Positions 7,203-14,716 of a DNA stretch of 50,928 nucleotides are shown one piece after another; position 1 is the first letter of the stretch; each line of letters starts with the position of its first letter. The DNA is taken from assembly GCF_024129435.1 (NCBI RefSeq), contig NZ_JAMXXN010000021.1, positions 1-50,928 of the forward strand. Reading direction: 5' to 3'. Position numbers and translations under genes: made by a program. A model generated the notes under the pieces. That model was not told where the DNA came from. It worked only from the letters and a program-made list of their open reading frames with translations, and did not search any database. Source of the DNA: Acinetobacter lwoffii (lineage in GTDB: Bacteria; Pseudomonadota; Gammaproteobacteria; Pseudomonadales; Moraxellaceae).

Positions 7203-8206
7203 GATGCTGTCTCCGCCTGTTCTTCAAGTCCAAAAGAGGAAAGTGGTACAGCATTTTTTAAGATCAGTTCACCGCTAGCAATGCGCTGTTTTAAATATTG
7301 AAAGGTCTGGGCGGTCTGATTAAACAGATGCTCACCCCCGATCAGGGCAGAATATTTGGAATTTTCAGTGTGAATAACCGGTTCAATCACGGTGTCATAA
7401 TTGCAGGCGCAAAACAGCGGGAATGAATAACGTTCTTCCGAGACCTTTTTCACGCGGTGCTTGGTGGCGAGATATTTACCATTCGACAGAATTTCCATCA
7501 TGTCACCGATATTCATCACCAGGGTATTTTCAATCAGAGGAATGTCGATCCATTCGCCGGTTTTATTTAAAACCTGTAAGCCGGGCGCGGTTGGTAACAG
7601 CAAGGTAAAGCATTCGTAATCGGTATGTGCGCCAATGCCTTCGGCATCTTGCACTTCCGGATTATAGGGATAATGAATCAAGCGTAGCTGACTTGGTGCA
7701 GCAGTAATTTTGCTTTCAAAAAAGTCCTCACGAACGCCCAACGCCAGTGCAAAGGCAGAAAAAATCTGCCGGCTGATCTCACGCAGATGACTATAGTATT
7801 GGCTGACAATAGACTTGAAATCCGGATGGTCTGGCCATAAGGTGGGCCCAAGTAAAGGACAGTCTTTTCTTACCCCCTGATAATCATAATTGACATCATA
7901 GGCTTCTTTTAAATCATAACTGTTGCCGGCAAACTGTTCTTCGCCAATCGGCACATAGCCACTATGGTTTTTTGATTTGCCAATATAGTGCTGCATTTTG
8001 GTGTCCAGATCCTGAGAAAAATAGGACTGGGCCATTTCAATCAGGGCTTTGGCGTAATCAGAATTAAACTGGCTACCTTGCAGATAAAGAAATCCGACTT
8101 CTTTACAGGCATGATCCAGAGCATGAGCAACTTCAATACGATCGGCTAAATCCGGACTTTGTAATTTTGAAATATCAACCAGTGGGAGTACATATTGCGC
8201 TTGCAT
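7199..8206 (-). CDS. 2-oxoglutarate/Fe(II)-dependent oxygenase, isopenicillin-N-synthase-like
   Basis: The protein has 335 residues from the ATG at 8206, which follows AGAGGTGA; the frame is open further upstream, but this start has the ribosome site. It shows the DIOX N-terminal domain (LPLVDISKL, ACKEVGFLYLQG) and the double-stranded beta-helix core with iron ligands His194, Asp196 (HTDYECF) and His250 (TKHRV), plus the 2-oxoglutarate anchor Arg259-Tyr-Ser261. It is therefore expected to hydroxylate or oxidatively cleave a small molecule, with succinate and carbon dioxide as co-products. Relatives include enzymes acting on arginine or homoarginine and releasing guanidine, which would fit a route to allophanate. 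Substrate is not determined by the sequence. Confidence 0.85.
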   Translation of the reverse strand: MQAQYVLPLVDISKLQSPDLADRIEVAHALDHACKEVGFLYLQGSQFNSDYAKALIEMAQSYFSQDLDTKMQHYIGKSKNHSGYVPIGEEQFAGNSYDLKEAYDVNYDYQGVRKDCPLLGPTLWPDHPDFKSIVSQYYSHLREISRQIFSAFALALGVREDFFESKITAAPSQLRLIHYPYNPEVQDAEGIGAHTDYECFTLLLPTAPGLQVLNKTGEWIDIPLIENTLVMNIGDMMEILSNGKYLATKHRVKKVSEERYSFPLFCACNYDTVIEPVIHTENSKYSALIGGEHLFNQTAQTFQYLKQRIASGELILKNAVPLSSFGLEEQAETAS

Positions 8207-8283
8207 GATAATCACCTCTAATGTTGGTCGTCCAACACAGCGATTAAAACCTTCGGGTCGTCCCAAAGGCATTTTGGATAAGA

Positions 8284-9165
8284 TTATTTATTGCTGCTGA
8301 CCTTGGTCATACGCGGAATGACCGGCAGTTCTGCCAGTGCCGGATCCAGTTCATCTTCTTCAGCATGCACCAGATAATCGACACGTTGTCTTAACTGTTT
8401 AAATTCAGGACTAAGCATGACGTCTGGATGGCGTGGACGAGGTAGATCAACTTCGATAATTTCCTTGATTTCACCCGGATTGGCTTTCAGCCCCACAATA
8501 CGGTCGGCCAGTAAAATGGCTTCATCCATATCGTGAGTCACAAAAATGATGGTGATGTCGATATTTTGCCAAAGATCCATCAGATGACGCTGCATTTTTT
8601 GCCGGGTATGCGGATCGAGTGCTCCAAAGGGTTCATCCATCAACAGGATCTTCGGTTCATTGACCAAAGCCCGGGCAATCGCGACACGCTGTTTCATCCC
8701 GCCAGACAGCTCATGCGGATACTGGTTTTCATACTTTTCCAGACCAATGATATTGATCCATTCACGTGCCTGCGCTTCGGCCGCTGCACTACTTTGGCCT
8801 TTCATGCGCGGGCCAAACATGACATTTTCCTTGACGGTTTTCCATGGAAACAGGGTATAGCCCTGAAACACCATGCCACGCTCCGGACTTGGGCCGGTAA
8901 TTGGCTGGCCATCCACCAGAATCTCACCACTGCTATAAGGATCCAGACCGGCGACTACACGGCTAAAGGTTGACTTGCCGCAACCGGAAGGCCCAATCAC
9001 ACAGATGAACTCCCGCTTATGAATTTTCAAATCAAGGGCATTTAAAACCGTACGCTCGGTTTTGCCATGACTGAATGATTGGGTCAGCTGTTTGGCTTCC
9101 AGAATCACCGGACGGCTATAAATCTTGTCAAAGTATTCGCGGGTATTAAATTCAGTGTTTTGCAT
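8284..9165 (-). CDS. ABC transporter ATPase, NitT/TauT type
   Basis: A 293-residue ATP-binding subunit of the NrtD/SsuB/TauB type. Walker A GPSGCGKST near residue 58, Q-loop VFQGYTLFPW, signature LSGGMKQR, Walker B ILLMDEPFGALD and switch His in FVTHDMDEA are all intact. The start overlaps the permease stop (TGATG). A C-terminal tail of about 40 residues rich in Pro and acidic residues follows the core. With the upstream permease and the lipoprotein at 4872-5894 it makes a complete importer, split between two convergent operons. Confidence 0.9.
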   Translation of the reverse strand: MQNTEFNTREYFDKIYSRPVILEAKQLTQSFSHGKTERTVLNALDLKIHKREFICVIGPSGCGKSTFSRVVAGLDPYSSGEILVDGQPITGPSPERGMVFQGYTLFPWKTVKENVMFGPRMKGQSSAAAEAQAREWINIIGLEKYENQYPHELSGGMKQRVAIARALVNEPKILLMDEPFGALDPHTRQKMQRHLMDLWQNIDITIIFVTHDMDEAILLADRIVGLKANPGEIKEIIEVDLPRPRHPDVMLSPEFKQLRQRVDYLVHAEEDELDPALAELPVIPRMTKVSSNK

Positions 9166-10109
9166 CAGTTAGCTCCCGGTTTCCATTTAAATAAGCGTTG
9201 TCCCAATTTCATCAAGATCACATCACACAGCAGACCAATCACCCCGATAATCAGGATCGCGGCAAAGACATTATCAAAGTTCTGATAGCGGGCTTGCTGG
9301 GTAATGAACCAGGTAATTCCGGAGGTGCTGCCGATCAATTCTGCTACGATCAGGTATGTCCATGCCCAACCCAGCAGCACACGCAGATTGCGGTAAATTT
9401 CAGGCAGGGCCGCTGGAATCACCACATGCAACAGGCTTTTCAGTTTATTGGTGCCCAAGGTAAAACCGGCTTCAATCAGGCTGCGATCCACCAGACGTGT
9501 GGTATTGGCAATGATCAGGATTTGCTGGAACAGGGTTCCTATCACAATAATGGCAATTTTGGGTGCATCATTAATTCCGAGAATTGCCACTGCCAGTGCA
9601 CCAAAGGCGGGAGCAGGTAAATAGCGGAAAAACTCAACAAAGGGTTCGGTCAGCTGGGAAATTTTATTTGAAAATCCGCATAAAATACCGAGTGGAATAC
9701 CAACCAAGGAAGAAATAAAGAACGCGGTAAAGACCAACTTGATACTGTGCCACAGACTTTCATGAAACCAGGGTGCATTGGCTTGGGTAGGCTCCGTGGT
9801 AAAAGCTGTGATCAGTGCAATTGCCACTTGATGCGGTGCAGGCAGATAAATCGGGTTGACCAGAATACCCTGCGGCGGAGCCAGACCCTGATCTACCGCA
9901 GACTGAGCAGCAGAAAAAAACTGGTCTTTATCAATACGACTTTCGACCTGTAAATAGGCAACACTACCTGAATCAGTAATCTGGACTTGTGGATGCCAGA
10001 TAAATGGCAAGTAGCTGACTGCACACCAAATTAAAATTGGTATTAAAAAAGACCCCAAGCCAAACAGCAATTTATTTCTTTGACTGAGTTCACGTGCAAC
10101 GTAACTCAT
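9165..10109 (-). CDS. ABC transporter permease, NitT/TauT type
   Basis: The protein has 314 residues from the ATG at 10109, which follows AGGGG; an upstream TTG in the same frame is less likely. A first membrane helix (residues about 16-35) is followed by an unusually long loop of roughly 90 residues (IWHPQVQITD to FTTEP), probably periplasmic. The BPD-type permease domain then starts near residue 115 and carries the ATPase-contact EAA loop (EAGFTLGTNKLKSLLHVVIP). The extended loop distinguishes it from ordinary SsuC/TauC proteins and is seen in permeases found near urea/guanidine carboxylase genes. It is the first gene of the minus-strand operon, directly behind a sigma-54 promoter. Confidence 0.87.
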   Translation of the reverse strand: MSYVARELSQRNKLLFGLGSFLIPILIWCAVSYLPFIWHPQVQITDSGSVAYLQVESRIDKDQFFSAAQSAVDQGLAPPQGILVNPIYLPAPHQVAIALITAFTTEPTQANAPWFHESLWHSIKLVFTAFFISSLVGIPLGILCGFSNKISQLTEPFVEFFRYLPAPAFGALAVAILGINDAPKIAIIVIGTLFQQILIIANTTRLVDRSLIEAGFTLGTNKLKSLLHVVIPAALPEIYRNLRVLLGWAWTYLIVAELIGSTSGITWFITQQARYQNFDNVFAAILIIGVIGLLCDVILMKLGQRLFKWKPGAN

Positions 10110-10427
10110 AGTGTTGCCCCTCAATATTACAAATTTTATAAAACGTAATACTGACTAAGCAAAATGGATGCCATGATGAGGGGAAACAGCCAAAATGTTA
10201 AAATAATCTTATATTTAAAAAGAAAATTTAAAATGAAAGGTAAGGATGGCAACTTACTTAAGTTAACATTCTGATTACATGTAGAAACATAAAACATGGA
10301 ATTTTAGTCTTTATTGGTTATTTTTTGATCCAAACTATTTCATATCTTTACATCGGTTTAATTCGACCCAGCTTTTCTTTAAGGTATTGCTCACTTCTTA
10401 ACTCATTGAATTATAAAAAGGGGAGCA
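10110..10427. other. Intergenic region between the divergent ABC operon and mtlD
   Basis: The 318 bases hold the minus-strand sigma-54 promoter at 10158-10173 and, at the right end, the mtlD ribosome site GGGGAG. The centre (10195-10340) is AT-rich with no convincing reading frame, riboswitch-like structure or NtrC dyad. Confidence 0.6.
10158..10173 (-). promoter_or_regulatory. Sigma-54 promoter for the permease-ATPase-oxygenase operon
   Basis: Read on the minus strand this is TGGCATCCATTTTGCT, with GG and GC ten bases apart. Transcription would start near 10147, about 38 bases before the permease ATG. It places the ABC importer and oxygenase under the same sigma factor as atzF. Confidence 0.65.
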
Positions 10428-12554
10428 ATGTTAGAGTTTAAAAATCAAATCGTACATGGCGCAATTTTCGATATGGATGGAACCATGTTCGATACGGAAC
10501 GCTTGCGCTTTCAAACCTTGCAGCAAGCTTCACGTGAGCTGATTGGTGTCGAATTTTCTGAAAGTTATTTAATGCAGTGTTTGGGCCTCAGTGCCCGTAG
10601 TGCAGAGCAGCTAGCCAAAGAGCGTTATGGACAGGATGTGCCCTATGCTGAGATTCGCCAGCGTGCCGATGTGCTGGAACTGGAACATGTACGTCATCAC
10701 GGTGTTCCCATTAAAAAGGGTTTATTGCAGGTATTGGAACGCTTACGCAAGGCAGGCCTGAAAATGGCGGTGGCGACTTCAAGTCGCCGTGCAATCGCAG
10801 AAGAATATCTGATCAATGCCAATGTCTATAAGTTTTTTGATGTGCTGGTGTGTGGCGATGAGATTAAACAGGGGAAACCTCATCCGGAAATTTTTATCAG
10901 TGCAGCCGAAAAAATCAATTTAAGCCCGGCCCAGTGCCTGATGTTTGAAGATTCTGAAAACGGTTTGCGTTCTGCCTATGATGCAGGTGGTATGACGGTA
11001 CTTTTCAAGGATATCAAAATACCGAACGAGTCCATGCTGGCACAAGCCCAGTATTATTATGAAACGGTCGAAGATTTTTTAATGGAACTGAACCAGTTTG
11101 TTCCGGTTCTGGACATGCCGGAACTGAATACTGCTTTTCCGCAAACACTCAATCAGCTGACTGTCGGGATTCACGGTTTTGGTGCAATTGGGGGCGGTTA
11201 TCTGGCTCAGGTATTATCACACTGGGATGGATACACTCGTCCGCGCAAAATTATTGCTTCGACACGTAATCCGCTGTATCAATCTAGCGTCAATGCTTTT
11301 GGCACTTACTGTATTCGCTATGGCCAGAATTCTTTTGACCAGCGTATTGAAAATATGAGCGTGATTGATGCGCATGATCTGGAACAAATGCAGAACATGT
11401 ATATTGAATCCAGTCTTGTAGCAGTCTGCGTACCTGAGGAAGCGCTGGTTTCTGAAGCAGAGGTCATTGCACAGGGCTTATACGCACGTTATCTGGCTTA
11501 TGAGCAGCAGGATCAGCCACTGACAGTTTTAATTATCCTGAATAAAATCGGCGCTAAACAACGGGTAATGCAGCAGATTCTGAATAGTCTGCGAATGATT
11601 ACTGATGGACAGACAGCCCAGAAAATTATGGATCAACATTATTTCTGTGACACCGTGGTCAACCGTATGGTGTCCAAGCTGTCAGACCAGAAACTGTACC
11701 GTCAGCTGCGTATCAAATACAACATGTTCAAGCAATATCAACTGGATGAGGATCTGTCCGTAGTTGATCTGGATGATGCTACGGCACTGAATGCAGAACA
11801 GGAACATCAGGCTGGGCTATATATTGAAGACCTGCGCCGTAATTTCCAGCCGAGTCATATTCTGCAGTCTATGGATCTGATTCTGTTTAATGCTGAAACA
11901 GATATGCCGATTTATGTAGAAAATAACAGTCCGTTACTGGCGAAAATGCGGCAGATGATTCTGGTGGATGATATTGCCAATATCCAGCTGATTAAAAACC
12001 GCTTATGGAATGGCGTGCATGCGATGATGGCGTGGTATGCCAGTCTGCGTGGACATCAGACTATTGGTGTTGCCATGTCTGATCATACAGTCAGAAAATT
12101 TATGCACCAAGCCTTAGCTCAGGTGAAGCATGGTCTCTGCTACCAGATTCCAAAACATGCCTCAGACCTGGAACGTATGGCTCAAAGCTTTAGTGAATCC
12201 TGTGCCAATGCTTATCAGGATCCATGCGCGCGTGTAGGTCGTGAACCCCTAAGAAAACTTGAGTATAATGAGCGTGTTATGGGGTCATTGGCCACCTTGC
12301 TTAAATATAGCTTAGCTTATGATGTTATATTAAAAGGAGCGGTGCTCGGTTATGTCTATGCTCTCGAGCAGGGTGAATGCGGGCAGCAGGAACTTTTGAT
12401 GCATTTGCAGATTCAGTTGAGACATATGGCATTGGAGCCACAGCTCTATGAGGCGCTATATGATGAAATGTCACAATTCATCAATCAGATTATTGCTGGA
12501 AAATTGTCCTTGCAGAAATTCATGCAACTGGATTTACAGCGGGCATTAAGCTAA
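10428..12554 (+). CDS. mtlD: Bifunctional mannitol-1-phosphate dehydrogenase/phosphatase
   Basis: This 708-residue fusion makes mannitol from fructose-6-phosphate. An N-terminal HAD phosphatase (residues about 10-215; nucleophile motif DMDGTMFD at 15-22, TSSRR, GKPHPEIF and FEDSENG) is joined to an NAD(P)-binding mannitol-1-phosphate 5-dehydrogenase (GFGAIGGGY near residue 251 and the helical C-terminal domain). In Acinetobacter this protein is known to make mannitol as an osmoprotectant. It is monocistronic, with start ATG after GGGGAGC and a strong terminator behind it. It is unrelated to the flanking nitrogen genes except through the osmotic theme shared with the bet locus. Confidence 0.92.
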   Translation: MLEFKNQIVHGAIFDMDGTMFDTERLRFQTLQQASRELIGVEFSESYLMQCLGLSARSAEQLAKERYGQDVPYAEIRQRADVLELEHVRHHGVPIKKGLLQVLERLRKAGLKMAVATSSRRAIAEEYLINANVYKFFDVLVCGDEIKQGKPHPEIFISAAEKINLSPAQCLMFEDSENGLRSAYDAGGMTVLFKDIKIPNESMLAQAQYYYETVEDFLMELNQFVPVLDMPELNTAFPQTLNQLTVGIHGFGAIGGGYLAQVLSHWDGYTRPRKIIASTRNPLYQSSVNAFGTYCIRYGQNSFDQRIENMSVIDAHDLEQMQNMYIESSLVAVCVPEEALVSEAEVIAQGLYARYLAYEQQDQPLTVLIILNKIGAKQRVMQQILNSLRMITDGQTAQKIMDQHYFCDTVVNRMVSKLSDQKLYRQLRIKYNMFKQYQLDEDLSVVDLDDATALNAEQEHQAGLYIEDLRRNFQPSHILQSMDLILFNAETDMPIYVENNSPLLAKMRQMILVDDIANIQLIKNRLWNGVHAMMAWYASLRGHQTIGVAMSDHTVRKFMHQALAQVKHGLCYQIPKHASDLERMAQSFSESCANAYQDPCARVGREPLRKLEYNERVMGSLATLLKYSLAYDVILKGAVLGYVYALEQGECGQQELLMHLQIQLRHMALEPQLYEALYDEMSQFINQIIAGKLSLQKFMQLDLQRALS

Positions 12555-12569
12555 ATAAAACATTAAATA

Positions 12570-12601
12570 AAAAAGACCCGGAATTTCCCCGGGTCTTTTT
12601 T
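12570..12601. terminator. Bidirectional terminator between mtlD and nasS
   Basis: GACCCGG (12575-12581) pairs with CCGGGTC (12589-12595) and is flanked by A and T tracts on both sides, so it serves both convergent genes. Confidence 0.88.
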
Positions 12602-12619
12602 ATGGGAATATACAAAGTA

Positions 12620-13624
12620 TTAAACAGTGCTAGATTCTTGTTGATAAATACAGGATTGTGCAATCTGTAGCTGATCATCCACTGACAGATCAATATCTTC
12701 CCATTTCTGCATCTGCTGCAGGAGCCAGATAAAATCATCGACTTTCGGTTTGGCACTTTCTCCAACAAAATTCCGGATAATATTCTTGATCTTGTAAAAG
12801 TCATAAACATGCCGCTGGGTGGAACATTCAAACTGAATAATCTGATAATCCACCAGCATGTCCCATACTTCTGATAAATCACTGCGCTGCTTTAAATCAT
12901 TCTGCGCTTTTTGTACTGCCTTGACCACTGCCTCTACAGTAAATGGATGCTGTTCTGCCCATTCCTGGGTCATGGCCAAGACTTTATCGGCAACTTTTGG
13001 AATGACATTCTGGCTCGCCGCAACGATAAAGCTATAGCCTTCAAGTTTGGCCTGAATATTCCAGGGTTCTCCCACACAAAAACCATCGAATACTTGTTCC
13101 GAAATTCCTTTTACCATGGAAGGCGGTGGAGAGGTCATCAGCTGGATATTCTTGGCCAGTTGTGGATCAGTCAGCGCCAACCATTCTTTTAAACAGTAAT
13201 GGTGAATTGAATATTTATAGACATAGGCCAGATTGATGGGATGATTCTGTTGTAAAGCCTGCACCAGTTTTTTTGAGGTACTCTGTTCATCATCCCCAGG
13301 CTGGATGCCGAGTTCATAGCACCAATCCTGGCGCAGGCTAATAAAAGCCTGATTCACGCTCAGTACTAGAGGGGTTTGCAAAGCCACCTGTAACTGGTCT
13401 GTGCCCAGGGCAGCAGCGGGCAACATGGCGGATAGACAATGTGCAGCATCCAGAAAGCCATAGGCCAGACGGTCACGCAAACTTGACCAGGAAGCTTCAC
13501 GGATTAAATTGATGGTTAATCCTTGCTCGGAAAAATACCCCTGTTTTTCGGCCCAGAGAATGGCGACACAATCAAGTAAAGGAATATAGCCAATATTGAG
13601 TTCAGTTTTTTCTAATGTGGACAT
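12620..13624 (-). CDS. nasS: Nitrate/nitrite sensor NasS
   Basis: The 334-residue cytoplasmic protein resembles the NrtA nitrate-binding protein but lacks a signal peptide (start ATG 13624 after AAGGAAAAGC). Motifs include LNIGYIPLLDCVAILWAEKQ, an LRDRLAYGFLDAAHCL stretch and FCVGEPWN, typical of NasS. In the known mechanism NasS holds NasT inactive until nitrate or nitrite binds, releasing NasT to act on leader RNA. It lies ten bases behind nasT in a two-gene operon divergent from nirB. Confidence 0.88.
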   Translation of the reverse strand: MSTLEKTELNIGYIPLLDCVAILWAEKQGYFSEQGLTINLIREASWSSLRDRLAYGFLDAAHCLSAMLPAAALGTDQLQVALQTPLVLSVNQAFISLRQDWCYELGIQPGDDEQSTSKKLVQALQQNHPINLAYVYKYSIHHYCLKEWLALTDPQLAKNIQLMTSPPPSMVKGISEQVFDGFCVGEPWNIQAKLEGYSFIVAASQNVIPKVADKVLAMTQEWAEQHPFTVEAVVKAVQKAQNDLKQRSDLSEVWDMLVDYQIIQFECSTQRHVYDFYKIKNIIRNFVGESAKPKVDDFIWLLQQMQKWEDIDLSVDDQLQIAQSCIYQQESSTV

Positions 13625-13634
13625 ATGCTTTTCC

Positions 13635-14213
13635 TTATTGGCCCAATAACAGCTTTTGTGCATCCAGTAAGCGTCTGGCCATTTCACCAATGGTAATCCG
13701 GTGACTCATGGCATTTTTACGCAATAAAGCAAAGGCTTGTTCTTCCGTTAAGGCATGTAGCTGGATGAGCAGTGCTTTGGCTTTATCAATATCTTTACGA
13801 TCAATCAGCTTGTCCTGGGTTTCTTTTAAATCATCCAGCAGCTTTTTATGTTTGCGAAACTGTTCAATTGAAATTTCCAGAATGCTTTCTAGTTTAGTGG
13901 GATCAATACCATCGACAATATAAGCCGTGATTCCGGCATCAATTGCACTTTTGATGGTGTCTTTATTGGAGTTCTGGGTAAACAGCACGGTCGGAAGTTC
14001 ATATTGGCTGACACAGCTTTCAATAATATCCCGATGCGGATGATCCATATTCAGCAGGATCACATCTGCATGAATACCTTTGACATGCACCATATTCAGG
14101 TCATTCAGGATTAAACAGGCCACCACCTGAAAATCATGTAAAAGTAGGGATTCCTGGATGAATTGGGCGCGCTCCAAATCATCATCAATAAGAGCAATTC
14201 GTAATTTGGACAT
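13635..14213 (-). CDS. nasT: ANTAR-domain antiterminator NasT
   Basis: The 192-residue protein has a receiver-like domain (residues 1-120, LRIALIDDD) and a C-terminal ANTAR RNA-binding domain (about 130-190, LIDRKDIDKAKALLIQLH and SHRITIGEMARRLLDA). At the position of the receiver phospho-acceptor Asp it has Asn55 (VILLNMDHP), which agrees with control by NasS binding and not by phosphorylation. Its expected targets, hexaloop hairpins, are visible in the leaders of nirB, narK and nirC in this window. Confidence 0.92.
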   Translation of the reverse strand: MSKLRIALIDDDLERAQFIQESLLLHDFQVVACLILNDLNMVHVKGIHADVILLNMDHPHRDIIESCVSQYELPTVLFTQNSNKDTIKSAIDAGITAYIVDGIDPTKLESILEISIEQFRKHKKLLDDLKETQDKLIDRKDIDKAKALLIQLHALTEEQAFALLRKNAMSHRITIGEMARRLLDAQKLLLGQ

Positions 14214-14269
14214 GGAATATTTTCAAGTAAGGCCTAAGGAATATTCAAGCAGGATTAAAGCAAAAAACA

Positions 14270-14320
14270 TGCCATTAAATTGGTGCATAAAATTCTATTT
14301 TTCTGTTCAATTTAGTGCAC
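14270..14320. promoter_or_regulatory. Degenerate NtrC-like sites upstream of nirB
   Basis: TTGGTGCA at 14280-14287 and TAGTGCAC at 14313-14320 are single good half-sites of the NtrC enhancer, each with a poor partner arm. They lie about 115-165 bases upstream of the predicted nirB sigma-54 start, the usual enhancer distance. Confidence 0.35.
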
Positions 14321-14410
14321 AGCTTTAGATATTTCAGCTGATAGCTCATCAAAATGAAGCATTTATATTAAACGTCTGCCTGAAACAAGGCATTTATCTA
14401 TTAAAAAAGT

Positions 14411-14426
14411 TGGCACGGTTTCTGCA
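14411..14426 (+). promoter_or_regulatory. Sigma-54 promoter of the nirB operon
   Basis: TGGCACGGTTTCTGCA has GG at 14412-14413 and GC at 14424-14425, ten bases apart. The start would be near 14437, giving a leader of about 280 bases before nirB that contains two hairpins, a small reading frame and a terminator-like stem. Confidence 0.75.
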
Positions 14427-14462
14427 TTTATTAAATCGTCAAAGATGACTTTCAATACTAAC

Positions 14463-14515
14463 AACGGCCAACGATGTCCGTTCTGATCGTAATTGCATTT
14501 TCAAAAAATGTGATT
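14463..14515 (+). promoter_or_regulatory. NasT (ANTAR) target hairpins in the nirB leader
   Basis: AACGGCC (14463-14469) faces GTCCGTT (14476-14482) across the hexaloop AACGAT (14470-14475), which has A at loop position 1 and G at 4. The stem is complete except for one C-U mismatch next to the closing pair. A second hairpin follows: ten pairs between 14491-14500 and 14506-14515, loop TCAAA. The first stem-loop is nearly identical in the narK leader. Its position after the sigma-54 start and before a terminator fits NasT antitermination. Confidence 0.7.
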
Positions 14516-14544
14516 GGTATTTCGTTCAGCACAGGATAAATGAC

Positions 14545-14703
14545 ATGGTCAGTTGTTCAGCAATACAAAACGTACAAGCGTTTCAACCCTTCCTCCAGCA
14601 TTACAAAGCGCTGGGTCGCGGTATTTACAACATATTCAATCAGCAGACATATCAATGCCTAGACGTGATATGTGGCTTTTTATCATCTTTAAAAAAACAA
14701 TAG
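14545..14703 (+). CDS. Small 52-residue reading frame in the nirB leader
   Basis: ATG 14545 follows AGGA at 14533-14536 at good spacing, and the frame runs to TAG at 14701-14703, only 13 bases before the nirB ATG. The peptide begins MVSCSAIQNVQAFQPFLQHY, has a protein-like mix of residues, and is not recognised. The terminator-like stem at 14647-14681 lies inside its coding part, so ribosomes translating it would disturb that stem. It may be a leader peptide coupling translation to antitermination, a genuine small protein, or chance. Confidence 0.4.
   Translation: MVSCSAIQNVQAFQPFLQHYKALGRGIYNIFNQQTYQCLDVICGFLSSLKKQ
14647..14681 (+). terminator. Leader attenuator upstream of nirB
   Basis: ACATATCA (14647-14654) pairs perfectly with TGATATGT (14666-14673), followed by GGC and a T-run. 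It lies in the leader 36 bases before nirB, where a NasT-controlled terminator is expected. The stem is AT-rich, so its strength is uncertain. Confidence 0.5.
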
Positions 14704-14716
14704 TTGGAGTGCAGAT

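Noticed and set aside
10110..10427. Guanidine (ykkC-type) riboswitch before the ABC operon
   Set aside because: No paired ACGR loops or long conserved ykkC core was visible on either strand; the leader from the sigma-54 start is only about 38 bases.
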